Counted from the stretch's first letter, positions 9,911 through 18,519 are shown. The stretch is 64,000 bases of DNA from Herbaspirillum sp. GW103 (GCF_000261365.1 NZ_AJVC01000006.1:682001-746000); one strand, 5' to 3'. Notes: generated by a model from the sequence alone, not told the origin. Program-made: numbers and translations.

Positions 9911-11119
9911 TCAGGCCTTGCCGGCAGCAGGTACCGATGCCGCCGTCGCGGTCTGCACCTGCATCGGCACCACGGTCGGGGTGATGGCGTCACCCGGACG
10001 GATGCGCTGCAGGCCATTGACCACGATGCGTTCACCCGGCTGCAGACCCTTTTCGATCACCACCAGGCCACCGTGACCGGCGCCTACCACCACCTGGCGA
10101 TAGCTGGCGTGGTTGTCCTTGTCGGCCACCATCACGAAGCGCTTGTCCTGGTCGGTGCCGATGGCCTTTTCATCGATCAGCACCGCCTCATGGGGCGAGC
10201 CGCCACCCAGGCGCACGCGGGCATACAGACCCGGTACCAGCTGACCATCGGCATTGTCGAAGATGGCGCGCACGCGGATGGTGCCGGAGGCGGTGTCGAG
10301 ACGGTTGTCCACCGAACCGACCCGGCCCTTGCGCGAGTAGCCGTCTTCATTGGCCAGGCCCAGTTCCACGGGGACGGTGGTGCCTGCGGCGCGGGCCGGG
10401 TTGACGTATTTCAGGAAACTTTGTTCATCTACGTCGAAGGAGGCATAGACCTTGGCCACGGATACCAGCGTGGTGAGGGGCGCATTGGCTGCACCGGGGT
10501 TCACTACGTTCCCGACCGTGACTTCGGCGCGGGAAATACGTCCGGACACCGGTGCGGTGATGCGGGTGTATTCCAGGTTCAGGCGTGCTGCACGCAGGGC
10601 GGCGCGGGCGGCGGCGACGTTGGCCGAGGCTTCGCGCGAGGCGTTCTGCTTCTCTTCGAAGTCGCGCTTGGCGATGGCGTTGTCGCCCAGCAGGCGCTGA
10701 CCACGGGCCAGATCGGAGGCGGTGTAGCCGGCGCGGGCTTCGGCACCGGCCAGCTGGGCTTCGGCACGGGCGACTTCGGCCTCATAAGGGCGCGGATCGA
10801 TGGTGAAGAGCAGATCGCCCTTCTTGACCAGCGCGCCATCCTTGAAGTGGACGGCGGTCAGGGTGCCGCCAACCAGGGGACGGATTTCGACACGATCGAC
10901 GGCTTCGATGCGGCCCGAATAGGATTGCCAGTCGATGATCCGGCGCTGGACCACTTCGGCCACATCGACCGGGGCACCAGCGGCGGCGGCGGTCGGTGCG
11001 GTGGTGGCGTTGGCCGAGAGGCCTACCACCGAAATGGCGCCACCGATAGCGAGGGCGATGACGGCCAGGACCGTAGCGGTGAGAGCGAAGCGTTTGCGCA
11101 GTGGAGCGGGAGTGTTCAT
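9911..11119 (-). CDS. Periplasmic adaptor of RND efflux pump (MexE/BpeE-like)
   Basis: 402 residues from ATG 11119 (GAGG 8 nt upstream). An N-terminal membrane segment (FALTATVLAVIALAIGGAISVVGL) is followed by the split lipoyl/barrel-sandwich region (SGRIEAVDRVEIRPLVGGTL and ITAPVSGRISRAEVTVGNVV), with an alpha-helical hairpin between them, then beta-barrel and membrane-proximal domains. It is a membrane-fusion protein that connects the RND pump to the outer-membrane channel in the periplasm. There is no lipobox cysteine, so it is held by a transmembrane or signal-anchor segment. It lies 10 bp after the esterase-like gene and about 100 bp before the pump gene. Confidence 0.94.
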   Translation of the reverse strand: MNTPAPLRKRFALTATVLAVIALAIGGAISVVGLSANATTAPTAAAAGAPVDVAEVVQRRIIDWQSYSGRIEAVDRVEIRPLVGGTLTAVHFKDGALVKKGDLLFTIDPRPYEAEVARAEAQLAGAEARAGYTASDLARGQRLLGDNAIAKRDFEEKQNASREASANVAAARAALRAARLNLEYTRITAPVSGRISRAEVTVGNVVNPGAANAPLTTLVSVAKVYASFDVDEQSFLKYVNPARAAGTTVPVELGLANEDGYSRKGRVGSVDNRLDTASGTIRVRAIFDNADGQLVPGLYARVRLGGGSPHEAVLIDEKAIGTDQDKRFVMVADKDNHASYRQVVVGAGHGGLVVIEKGLQPGERIVVNGLQRIRPGDAITPTVVPMQVQTATAASVPAAGKA

Positions 11120-11129
11120 TTTCTTGTCC

Positions 11130-11993
11130 TCAAAGTGAAGTGGAGGGGTGAAGCGGATACGGCAGGAATTCAGCGGGCGCGGCATCGCGTCGCAAGCTGG
11201 CGAAGCGACAGCGCAGGAAATTGACGATCTCGGTCAGCAGCGGCAGGTGCGTACGCAGCGCGCCATGCGTGATACCGGCAAAGCGCGAGACCTGGGTCGG
11301 CACACCGGCGCGGATCAGGCTGGAGGCGTATTTTTCCGCCTCCGGGCACAACACGTCGCGCTCGGCGGTGGCGATGAAGGCCGGCGGCAGACCGGCCAGG
11401 CGGCTCACTTCCAGCGGTGCGGCATAGGGATGCAGGCGCTGCATGGTCTGCGGCAGGTACTGGCGATAGCTGGCCGCACAGGTCTCGGCGGTGAGGTCCG
11501 ATTGCAGGCGGGCGGCGTCGCCCAGCAGGCGCATGCTCGGATCCAGCATCGGGCTGATCAGCACCTGGGCCGCCAGCGGCTTGCCGCAGCGGTCGCGCGT
11601 CATCATGGTCAGGCTGGCGGCCAGGCTGCCACCGGCGTCGTCACCGGCCACCACCATGCGCTCCAGGTCCACCTTCAGTTCGGCCGCGTTCTTGCAGGCC
11701 CAGGTGGCGGCGGCAAAGGCGTCTTCGGGCGCGGCCGGGAAGGGCTTGGCCGGGGCCAGCGCGTAGCCCACCGAGAGCACCACGGCCTGGTTGTGCCGTG
11801 CCAGGAAACTGGCCGGGGTATCGGCGTCGTCCAGTGAACCACTGGTGAAACCGCCACCGTGGAAATACAGCACCAGCGGGCGTTTCTCGCCCTTGGGCAG
11901 CGCCTCGGCGGGCTGGTACAGACGCACGGGGATACGTCCCAGCGGGCCTGGAACGAAGAAATTGCGGATGTCCAGCGAAGAGGAAGCGTGCAT
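11130..11993 (-). CDS. Alpha/beta-hydrolase of the HSL type, nucleophile serine replaced by Asp (LlpE-like)
   Basis: 287 residues from ATG 11993; the frame stays open upstream to 12128 but the conserved part starts here. The oxyanion-hole motif HGGGF is intact, an acid (AERDVLCPEAEKY) and a histidine (GITHGALRTH) are present, but the nucleophile elbow reads GDDAGG instead of GDSAGG, so residue 119 (bases 11637-11639) is Asp where the family has Ser. First gene of the efflux operon, with the adaptor gene 10 bp downstream. The same order, lipase-like gene then adaptor, pump and outer-membrane factor, occurs in Burkholderia as llpE-bpeE-bpeF-oprC and the ceo operon. Function in drug resistance is inferred; ordinary esterase activity is doubtful given the substitution. 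Confidence 0.85.
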   Translation of the reverse strand: MHASSSLDIRNFFVPGPLGRIPVRLYQPAEALPKGEKRPLVLYFHGGGFTSGSLDDADTPASFLARHNQAVVLSVGYALAPAKPFPAAPEDAFAAATWACKNAAELKVDLERMVVAGDDAGGSLAASLTMMTRDRCGKPLAAQVLISPMLDPSMRLLGDAARLQSDLTAETCAASYRQYLPQTMQRLHPYAAPLEVSRLAGLPPAFIATAERDVLCPEAEKYASSLIRAGVPTQVSRFAGITHGALRTHLPLLTEIVNFLRCRFASLRRDAAPAEFLPYPLHPSTSL

Positions 11994-12396
11994 GATGAGC
12001 GCCCGGGCCGAAGCCACTTGTCCAAGAATGAGGCGAATTGTGCGGCACAGCAGGGTCTCGAATAAACACCTATAATCCAACAACACTGTTCGGCAACCCT
12101 GAACAATCGGGAGCATCAATTCGTTCACTTTGCTATCCTTTTTAGTGAAGAAAAAACCAGTTCAGCCGCCCCGGCCGGGCAGGCTTGCTGAGGTGGCATC
12201 GGCAAGATTGGCTGCCGATGCACTAAGTTGGCTGGCTTTTGGCGTTATTTGGTTTAAATTGGGATGAGGCTTGTTGCTGCATCCCGTCATGGCAAGACGG
12301 CGCGCCGGGGGCGGTGCCTGGCCTTGCGTGGATCTGTCTTGGCCCCCGTTTGCCGCGCCGGTGTTGACCCCGGTGGCGGCCTCAAAGGAGAGAGCG
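11994..12396. promoter_or_regulatory. Divergent control region between the efflux operon and the LysR gene
   Basis: A 403-bp gap between divergent starts. In its middle is an inverted repeat, GCATCGGCA (12196-12204) and TGCCGATGC (12213-12221), perfect over 9 bp with an 8-bp spacer AGATTGGC. On the minus strand a possible efflux promoter reads TTGCCG (12091-12096), 16-bp spacer, TATAGG (12069-12074), about 70 nt upstream of the esterase-like start. LysR regulators usually bind inverted repeats in such divergent regions, so this is a good candidate for the operator. The promoter call is weak; the repeat is directly visible. Confidence 0.5.
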
Positions 12397-13410
12397 ATGG
12401 ACCGTTTCCAGGCCATGCAGGTCTTTACCGCTGTGGTGGATGCCAACAGCTTCACGCGCGCTGCCGACAACCTGAACCTGCCGCGCACCACCGTCACCAC
12501 CCTGATCCAGGGGCTGGAGAGCATGCTGCAAGTGCGCCTGCTGAACCGCACCACGCGCCGCATCAGCCTCACACCTGATGGCGCGGCCTATTACGAGCGC
12601 TGCGTGCGCATCCTGGCTGACATCGACGAGACCGAGCAGTCCTTCCGCAATGTCACGCGCGGCCCGCAGGGACGACTGCGCATCGACGTGCCCGGCTCGA
12701 TCGGCCGCCTGATGTTGCTGCCCAACCTGTGCGATTTCTACGGCAAGTACCCGGACATCGAACTGGTCATGGGCATGGGCGACCGTCCGGTGGATCTGGT
12801 GCAGGAGGCAGTGGACTGCGTCATCCGCGTGGGCGAGCTGCAGGATTCCTCGATGGTGGCGCGCCGCATCGGCACCTTCCAGACCGTGACCTGCGCCGCG
12901 CCTTCCTACCTGGAGCGCCATGGCGTACCGCACACCCTGGAAGATCTGCAGCAGCACCAGTCGGTGCATTACTTCTCCAGCCGTACCGGGCGTACCATCG
13001 ACTGGGATTTCGTGGTCGATGGCGTCACCCGCGAGGTGAAGATGAACGGACGTCTTTCCGTCAACGATGCCGATGCCTACGTGGAATGCGCACTGCAGGG
13101 CTTCGGCATGGTGCAGGCGCCGCTCTACATGGTCACGCGCCACATCGACGAAGGCCGGCTGGTGGAGGTGCTGTCGCAATGGAAACCGGCACCGCTGCCA
13201 ATCTCGGTGGTGTACCTGCACAACCGTCATCTCTCGCCCAAGGTGCGCGCCTTCGTGGACTGGGTGGCCGAGCTGTTCGCTACCTGCCCGCTGAACAAGG
13301 CCTGCACCATGGGCATGGAAGACAGCGAGTGCCACTTCGTCAACAAGCCCGAATCCACGACGGTGCGTACGGTGGTAGAGCAGTACAACATCGCGGAGAG
13401 CGTGTTCTGA
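12397..13410 (+). CDS. LysR-type transcriptional regulator divergent from the efflux operon (BpeT/CeoR-like position)
   Basis: 337 residues from ATG 12397, with AAAGGAG 6 nt upstream; longer readings of the frame are not needed. The N-terminal winged helix-turn-helix (MQVFTAVVDANSFTRAADNLNLPRTTVTTLIQGLE, residues about 6-40) and the periplasmic-binding-like effector domain are complete. The C-terminal tail after about residue 295 (KACTMGMEDSECHFVNK...) is longer than in minimal LysR proteins. Its divergent position next to the llpE-adaptor-RND-OMF operon matches the BpeT and CeoR regulators of Burkholderia, which activate such pumps in response to substrates. Target assignment is by context. 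Confidence 0.9.
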   Translation: MDRFQAMQVFTAVVDANSFTRAADNLNLPRTTVTTLIQGLESMLQVRLLNRTTRRISLTPDGAAYYERCVRILADIDETEQSFRNVTRGPQGRLRIDVPGSIGRLMLLPNLCDFYGKYPDIELVMGMGDRPVDLVQEAVDCVIRVGELQDSSMVARRIGTFQTVTCAAPSYLERHGVPHTLEDLQQHQSVHYFSSRTGRTIDWDFVVDGVTREVKMNGRLSVNDADAYVECALQGFGMVQAPLYMVTRHIDEGRLVEVLSQWKPAPLPISVVYLHNRHLSPKVRAFVDWVAELFATCPLNKACTMGMEDSECHFVNKPESTTVRTVVEQYNIAESVF

Positions 13411-13600
13411 CCGATTCTGTATCGCTTTGGGTTCGGCGAGGATTATGCAGTGGTGGCACCGCTTTGCGCGTGCCTTAAGTTGCAGATTTTCTGCCCGATT
13501 CTCTGTGTGTCGTGCTTGGGTTTTCAGGTGGGGCAGCGCCGCGTCCTTTTGTATGCTGCGTTGTTGGAATTTTGGTCGGACCCATTTCTGTTGCGGCATA

Positions 13601-13658
13601 CCTGATTCTGCAAACTTCTTGCCTGATTCTCCGGTCTTGCATCATGGAGGATCAGGCA
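13601..13658. promoter_or_regulatory. Tandem CCTGATTCT half-sites and a stem-loop upstream of the AraC gene
   Basis: CCTGATTCT occurs at 13601-13609 and 13622-13630, exactly 21 bp apart (two helical turns, same face). Related CCGATTCT copies are at 13411 and 13495. The second copy is also the left arm of a hairpin, TGCCTGATTCTCC (13620-13632) with GGAGGATCAGGCA (13646-13658), 12 of 13 pairs Watson-Crick plus one G-T. The array lies 50-107 bp before the AraC start. Direct half-sites two turns apart are typical of AraC-family operators, so autoregulation is a reasonable inference. Confidence 0.4.
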
Positions 13659-13707
13659 AATGTCAGTCCGCGCTACAGTCGTGTCTGTCTTTCAATGAGA
13701 GGAGCTT

Positions 13708-14712
13708 ATGGACCTCGATCTGCATTCCCTGCAGGATGCCGGGCCCTTGCTGCTGCCTGATGCGGCGCCGGGCGCCGCGGACCAGGAGAGGGATGATCCG
13801 CGTTTCCAGGCCATGCAGCAGGAACTGTTGCAGTTGCTGGAGCGCTATACGACCGGTGCCGAGGGCATGCTGGCCACGGCCATTCCCAACATGGAAATCT
13901 ATCGCATCACCTGCCCGACCGGCCCCAAGCACGCGGTGCAGAAGCCGGTTTTCGCGGTGATTGCGCAGGGTTCCAAGCGCATCTTCGTGGGCGACGAGAT
14001 CTACGAATACGATCCCATGCACTACCTGGTGGCCTCGGTCGATCTGCCGGTGGTCGGCAAGGTCATGGTCACCAGTCCTGACGAGCCCTATCTGGGTTTG
14101 CGGCTGGAGCTGGATACCCAGGAAATCGGTGAGCTCATCGGCGATGAAAACCTGCCCGCCGCCGCCAGCCTGGGGGAGGGGGCGGCACGCGGGCTGTACG
14201 TGAACCGGCTCGACGTCGACCTGCTCGACGCGGTGCTGCGCCTGTTGCGCCTGCATGAAACGCCGCGCGATGTGCCGATCATGGCGCCCATGATACGGCG
14301 CGAGATCCTGTACCGGCTGTTGATGAACGGGCAGGGCGCGCTGCTGCGCCAGACCGTCTTGCAGGATAGCCAGATGAACCGCGTGGCCAAGGCGATCCGG
14401 CTCATCAAGGAGGGTTATGACCAGGCGCTGCGCATCGAGGATGTGGCACGCGAGGTGCACATGAGCGTATCTTCGCTGCATCATCACTTCAAGCTGGTGA
14501 CGGCCATGAGTCCGCTGCAATACCAGAAGAACCTGCGTCTGCAGGAAGCGCGCAAGCTGATCCTCACCGCCGACGCCAGCGTGGCCACCGCTGCGCATCG
14601 CGTCGGGTATGAAAGTTCATCCCAGTTCAGCCGTGAATACAGCCGCCTGTTCGGCGCCCCGCCCCTGCGCGACAAGCGGCGCTGGCAGGAAGAGGAAGCG
14701 CCGGTCTTGTGA
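13708..14712 (+). CDS. AraC family regulator with AraC-type N-terminal domain
   Basis: 334 residues from ATG 13708 with GAGAGGAG just upstream. Residues about 50-200 resemble the AraC_N arm (IYRITCPTGPKHAVQKPVFAVIAQGSKRIFVGDEIYEYD), a cupin-like sensor. Residues about 230-325 hold two helix-turn-helix motifs (LRIEDVAREVHMSVSSLHHHFK and ATAAHRVGYESSSQFSREYSRLFG). The aldo/keto reductase gene follows after 63 bp on the same strand, so the reductase is a likely target. The inducer is unknown. Confidence 0.9.
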   Translation: MDLDLHSLQDAGPLLLPDAAPGAADQERDDPRFQAMQQELLQLLERYTTGAEGMLATAIPNMEIYRITCPTGPKHAVQKPVFAVIAQGSKRIFVGDEIYEYDPMHYLVASVDLPVVGKVMVTSPDEPYLGLRLELDTQEIGELIGDENLPAAASLGEGAARGLYVNRLDVDLLDAVLRLLRLHETPRDVPIMAPMIRREILYRLLMNGQGALLRQTVLQDSQMNRVAKAIRLIKEGYDQALRIEDVAREVHMSVSSLHHHFKLVTAMSPLQYQKNLRLQEARKLILTADASVATAAHRVGYESSSQFSREYSRLFGAPPLRDKRRWQEEEAPVL

Positions 14713-14775
14713 GCCTGTGAGGTATGCAATCGGGCAGTTGATTTATCCACACCCTTTTTTCGATTTGGAGAGAGC

Positions 14776-15783
14776 ATGCACTATCGTCGCCTTGGCAAGA
14801 GCAATCTGAAGGTATCGGCCCTGTGTTTGGGGTCGATGATGTTCGGGGATCAGACCGATCTGCAGGAGTCCGGCCGCATCGTGGCCTCGGCCCGTGAGCA
14901 TGGCGTCAATTTCATCGATACTGCCGACGTCTACACCAAGGGCAAGTCCGAGGAAATCGTCGGCAAGCTGCTGGCCGGACAGCGCCATGAGTGGGTGCTG
15001 GCCAGCAAGCTGGGCAATGCCATGAGCGGCAAGGCCAATGAGTCGAACTACTCGCGCAGCTGGATCGTGCGCGAGACCGAGAACATCCTCAAGCGCCTGG
15101 ATACCGATTACCTCGACATTCTCTACATGCACCGCGATTACCAGGACGAGAACCTGGAGGAAGCCGTGCAGGCGCTGGGCGATCTGATCCGTGCGGGCAA
15201 GATTCGCGGTTTTGGCGTCTCCAATTTCCGTGGCTGGCGCATTGCCGAGATCGTGCGGCTGTGCGAGAAAAACAATGTGCCGTTGCCGCTGGTGTGCCAG
15301 CCGTATTACAACCTGCTCAATCGTCAGCCGGAAGTGGAAATCCTGCCGGCTTGCGCGCATTACGGTTTGGGCGTGGTGCCTTACAGCCCGATTGCACGCG
15401 GGGTGCTGACCGGCAAGTACCAGCCCGGTCAGAAGCCGCCCGAAAACACGCGCGCCGGTCGGGGCGACAAGCGCATGATGGAGACCGAGTTTCGCGAGGA
15501 ATCGCTGCTGATCGCGCAGCGGCTGCAGCAGCACTGCGAAGCGCGCGGCATCAAACTGGGCCAGTTCGCCACCGCCTGGGTGCTGGCCAATTCGGCCATC
15601 AGCAGCGTGATCGCGGGGCCGCGCACGCTGGCGCAGATGGAGGATTACTACGATGCGGCGGACCTGAAGATCACTGCCGAGGAGGAAGCGCTGGTGGATA
15701 GCCTGGTGACGCCCGGGCATGCTTCCACGCATGGGTATAACGATCCGAATTATCCGTTCTTTGGACGGGTGGTGACCCGCTGA
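14776..15783 (+). CDS. Aldo/keto reductase
   Basis: 335 residues, the normal size for the family, from ATG 14776 preceded by GGAGAGAG. The catalytic tetrad is visible as Asp48 (FIDTAD), Tyr53, Lys78 (ASKLG) and His119 (YMHRD), with the NADPH-binding C-terminal part (VIAGPRTLAQMEDYYDAADLKIT). It reduces carbonyl substrates with NADPH in the cytoplasm; the sequence resembles the YghZ/Tas-type group, but I cannot name the substrate. It is probably co-transcribed with the preceding AraC regulator. Confidence 0.92.
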   Translation: MHYRRLGKSNLKVSALCLGSMMFGDQTDLQESGRIVASAREHGVNFIDTADVYTKGKSEEIVGKLLAGQRHEWVLASKLGNAMSGKANESNYSRSWIVRETENILKRLDTDYLDILYMHRDYQDENLEEAVQALGDLIRAGKIRGFGVSNFRGWRIAEIVRLCEKNNVPLPLVCQPYYNLLNRQPEVEILPACAHYGLGVVPYSPIARGVLTGKYQPGQKPPENTRAGRGDKRMMETEFREESLLIAQRLQQHCEARGIKLGQFATAWVLANSAISSVIAGPRTLAQMEDYYDAADLKITAEEEALVDSLVTPGHASTHGYNDPNYPFFGRVVTR

Positions 15784-15817
15784 AGCCACGGAACGATTCT
15801 GGCATCACGCGAGCGGA

Positions 15818-16570
15818 TCAGCGCAATGCCCCGATCCGCCGCGCCCCTTCCGCCTTGATCTGCTGAATATCCGTCCCCGGCACCACCAGATCCATCCCGA
15901 TATGCTTCATGCGCTGGGCCATCTCCATGGTCCCGGCGAAGATCCCCGCGTATTTGCCCAGCCTGCGCGCCAGCGCCAGCAGATGGTCGATGGCGTCATT
16001 GAGGCGCACGTCGTCGTAGGCATCGGGCGCCAGGCCCAGTTCGATGGCCAGGTCGCTGGGGCCGATGAAGATGCCGTCCAGGTCAGGGGTCTGCAGGATC
16101 GCTTCGGCGTTGGCATAGCCTTCGCGGGTCTCGATCATGGCCAGGGTCAGAATGGTGGCGTTGGCGTGCGCAAAGTAGTCCGCTCCGCCATACAGGAAGC
16201 CGCGCGCCGGGCCATAGCTGCGTCCGCCGCGCGGGGAATAATGGCAGGCCCGCACGAAGCGCTCGGCGTCGGCCGCCGTGTTGATGAGCGGACAGATCAC
16301 ACCATAGGCACCGGCGTCGAGCAGCTTGTTGATTTCTCCCAGGCTGTTTTCGGAGCAGCGCACCAGCGGTATGGCGGGCGTGCCGGAGATGGCCTGCAGC
16401 ATCGGCAGCGCCGATTCGATCGAGAAGGGACCGTGCTGCAGATCCACCGTCACCGCATCGTAGCCGCTGTGCCCCAGCACCTCGGCCAGCAGCGAATTGC
16501 CCATCGATACCCAGCCCGAGAGGGCCAGTTGCTGTTGCGCGAAGAGGGTGCGCAGCCGGTTTTCCCGCAT
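15818..16570 (-). CDS. HpcH/HpaI family aldolase
   Basis: 250 residues from ATG 16570, preceded by GGGAG at 8 nt. The family pattern is clear: VTVDLQHGPFSIESALPML, the metal-binding Glu in MIETREGYANAEAI, and the Asp in GIFIGPSDLAIELGL. Such class II aldolases cleave 2-keto-3-deoxy acids (HpaI, GarL or related) to pyruvate and an aldehyde using a divalent metal. The exact substrate is not readable. It lies 86 bp downstream of the DadA-type gene on the same strand and may share its transcript. Confidence 0.92.
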   Translation of the reverse strand: MRENRLRTLFAQQQLALSGWVSMGNSLLAEVLGHSGYDAVTVDLQHGPFSIESALPMLQAISGTPAIPLVRCSENSLGEINKLLDAGAYGVICPLINTAADAERFVRACHYSPRGGRSYGPARGFLYGGADYFAHANATILTLAMIETREGYANAEAILQTPDLDGIFIGPSDLAIELGLAPDAYDDVRLNDAIDHLLALARRLGKYAGIFAGTMEMAQRMKHIGMDLVVPGTDIQQIKAEGARRIGALR

Positions 16571-16655
16571 CGTTCGTCTCCCGTGGATAGGCCAGCGCAG
16601 ATGCTGGCGATGTGCCATGTTAAGTCCGAATGCGGGCGCCTGAGATGAAACTTCT

Positions 16656-17921
16656 TCAGGCGCGGTACCGGAAGGGCGCATCGTCGATGGCGCGCCGGCG
16701 GCCGGCGATCTGGTCGGCCACCAGCGCCGCACTGCCGCAGGCCAGCGTCCAGCCCAGCGCACCCTGGCCAATGTTGAGATGCAGATTCTCCACCGGCGAT
16801 GCGCCGACGATGGGCACGCCGCTCGGCGTGGCCGGCCGAAATCCCGTCCACGGCGACAGCGTCGCATCCTCGCCCAGCGCGCAGCCGGGGAAGAGCTCGC
16901 GCAGGCCATTCTTCAGTTCCTCGATGGCCGAGGGCGGGATGCGGGCGTCGCGGCCCACCAGCTCGATGCGGCCCGCCACGCGCAGCCGTTGGCCGAGGCG
17001 TGCATAAACGATCTTCCTGGCGATGTCGGTGATGGACACCTGAGGTGCCGCGGCGCGGCTGGCCTCATCCTCCAGCGGCACGGTGATGCTGTAGCCCTTG
17101 AGTGGATAGAGTGGCAGGCGCAGATCCACCAGGCGCGCGAAGTCCGCGCTATCGGCACCCAGTGCCAGCACGAAACGGTCGGCAGCAATCCATTGGCCAC
17201 CGGCCTGCACCGCGCGCAGGGCACGCCCTTCGCGGCGTACGGCATCAACGCGGGCAGCGCCGATGAAACGGAAATCCGGATGCGCCTGCATGGTTTCGAC
17301 CAGGGCGCGGCAGAATTGCGGACAATCGCCCGCCTCTTCACTGGGCGTGTAAACCCCGCCAACCCAGTCGCGCTGTGAGTGGCCCAGGGCCGGTTCGATG
17401 CGGATGCACTCGGCCGCGCTGAGTACCTCTTGCCGGCAGCCATGCTGCGCCTGGAATTGCACCTGCTGCGCAGCCGCCTCCAGCCCTTGTGCATCGGTAA
17501 ACATGACCAGCTTGCCGGAACGCTGATGATCGAAGGACAGCTGCAGGCCGGCATTCCATTGGGTGAGCTGGTCGCGACTGTAGAAGGCCAGTTGCAGCAG
17601 GTCGATGGTGGTCTGGCGTACGCGCTGCGCATTGCAGCAGCGCAGGAACTGCAGCAGCCAGCGATATTGGGCGCTATCGGCGGTCGGCTTGATGGTCAGC
17701 GGCGAATCCTTGCTGAACAGGTAGTATGCCCATTTGGTCCACACTGAGGGATCGGCCAGGGGGGCCACGTAGGAATAGCTGAGCTGGGCACCATTGCCCT
17801 GGCTGGTGCCCTCGCCGGGTTGGTCGCGGGCATCGATGAGGCTGACCTGATGGCCATCCTGCAGGAGACGGTAGGCAGTGGTCACGCCGATCACGCCGGC
17901 GCCCAGTACGCAGATTTGCAT
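16656..17921 (-). CDS. dadA: D-amino acid dehydrogenase, small subunit type
   Basis: 421 residues, close to the usual DadA length. The N-terminal FAD-binding motif GAGVIGVTTAYRL is followed by an acidic residue after the beta strand (SLIDARDQPGEGTSQGNGAQLSYSYVAPLA), and the C-terminal GFRPATPSGVPIVGASP and NIGQGALGWTLACGSAALVAD are DadA hallmarks. It deaminates D-amino acids, feeding electrons to the respiratory chain at the membrane. Several paralogues of DadA exist in these bacteria, so the native substrate could be another D-amino acid or N-substituted amino acid. The aldolase gene lies downstream. Confidence 0.85.
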   Translation of the reverse strand: MQICVLGAGVIGVTTAYRLLQDGHQVSLIDARDQPGEGTSQGNGAQLSYSYVAPLADPSVWTKWAYYLFSKDSPLTIKPTADSAQYRWLLQFLRCCNAQRVRQTTIDLLQLAFYSRDQLTQWNAGLQLSFDHQRSGKLVMFTDAQGLEAAAQQVQFQAQHGCRQEVLSAAECIRIEPALGHSQRDWVGGVYTPSEEAGDCPQFCRALVETMQAHPDFRFIGAARVDAVRREGRALRAVQAGGQWIAADRFVLALGADSADFARLVDLRLPLYPLKGYSITVPLEDEASRAAAPQVSITDIARKIVYARLGQRLRVAGRIELVGRDARIPPSAIEELKNGLRELFPGCALGEDATLSPWTGFRPATPSGVPIVGASPVENLHLNIGQGALGWTLACGSAALVADQIAGRRRAIDDAPFRYRA

Positions 17922-18009
17922 GGTGTTTCGTTGAAGTCAGTCAGGAACCGCGCGGCGCAGGGCCTGTAGCGGATCAGCAGCAGACTACCGAAGAGCCGCT
18001 CGGGTGTCA

Positions 18010-18026
18010 CATGCCGAATCGGCATG
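18010..18026. promoter_or_regulatory. 17-bp palindrome between dadA and rnpB
   Basis: CATGCCGA-A-TCGGCATG is a perfect palindrome around one central base, about 90 bp upstream of dadA. Just beyond it TTTTGCG (18031-18037) pairs with CGCAAAA (18042-18048) and TTTTGCG recurs at 18052. These look like binding sites for the divergent dadA unit, but no regulator is adjacent. Confidence 0.35.
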
Positions 18027-18091
18027 ATCTTTTTGCGTGGGCGCAAAAGCGTTTTGCGATGGACGATAGCCGGTGTCGGCCCATGCTGCGC

Positions 18092-18097
18092 TACAAT
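18092..18097 (+). promoter_or_regulatory. rnpB: -10 element of the rnpB promoter
   Basis: TACAAT lies 7 bp before the expected 5' end of RNase P RNA. No good TTGACA-like -35 is seen at 16-18 bp. Confidence 0.5.
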
Positions 18098-18103
18098 AGC
18101 GCC

Positions 18104-18437
18104 CGATGCAGGCCAGACAGCCGCTGGCCGTCTTCGCAAGGAGGCGGCGGGAGGAAGGTCCGGACTCCACAGAGCAGGGTGACGGTTAACGGCCGTCCGC
18201 TGAAAGCCGGCGCAAGCCGGTATAAGGCGAGGAACAGGGCCACAGAGACGAGCGTATTCAGTTACGGTGAAACGCGGTAACCTCCACCCGGAGCAATTTC
18301 AAATAGGCACGCGTTGATGTGGCTCGCGGAGCGTGCGGGTAGAAAGCTTGAGCGGCGGAGCGATCCGTCGCCTAGAGGAATGGCTGTCATAGCGGGTTTC
18401 CCGCCGTAACAGAATCCGGCCTACCGGCCTGCTTCAT
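18104..18437 (+). ncRNA. rnpB: RNase P RNA, bacterial type A
   Basis: The catalytic RNA that trims tRNA 5' ends. Signature blocks are directly visible: AGGAAGGTCCGGACTCCA and CAGGGTGACGG near the 5' end, ACGGTGAAACGCGGTAACC in the middle followed by TCCACCCGGAGCAA, AATAGG, TAGAGGAATGGCTGTC, and ACAGAATCCGGCCTA near the 3' end. Helix P1 closes by pairing GCAGGCC (18108-18114) with GGCCTGC (18426-18432). The ends are set from P1 and may be off by a few bases. A T-rich stretch after 18445 may serve as terminator. Confidence 0.95.
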
Positions 18438-18519
18438 TGAATTCGATTTTTTCTTCATTCTTCATAACAACACTGCGGCCCGTGGGCACTGCGGGCTCGC
18501 CAGAGACCCCAGGAGACCC

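Noticed and set aside
6548..11224. A 1558-codon open frame antisense to the efflux operon
   Set aside because: It mirrors the codon bias of the real minus-strand genes; its translation is low-complexity His/Gln/Gly/Arg-rich and has no domain.
12000..12128. A 45-residue N-terminal extension of the esterase-like protein
   Set aside because: It would cover the likely promoter region and is not conserved-looking; ATG 11993 matches the start of the domain.
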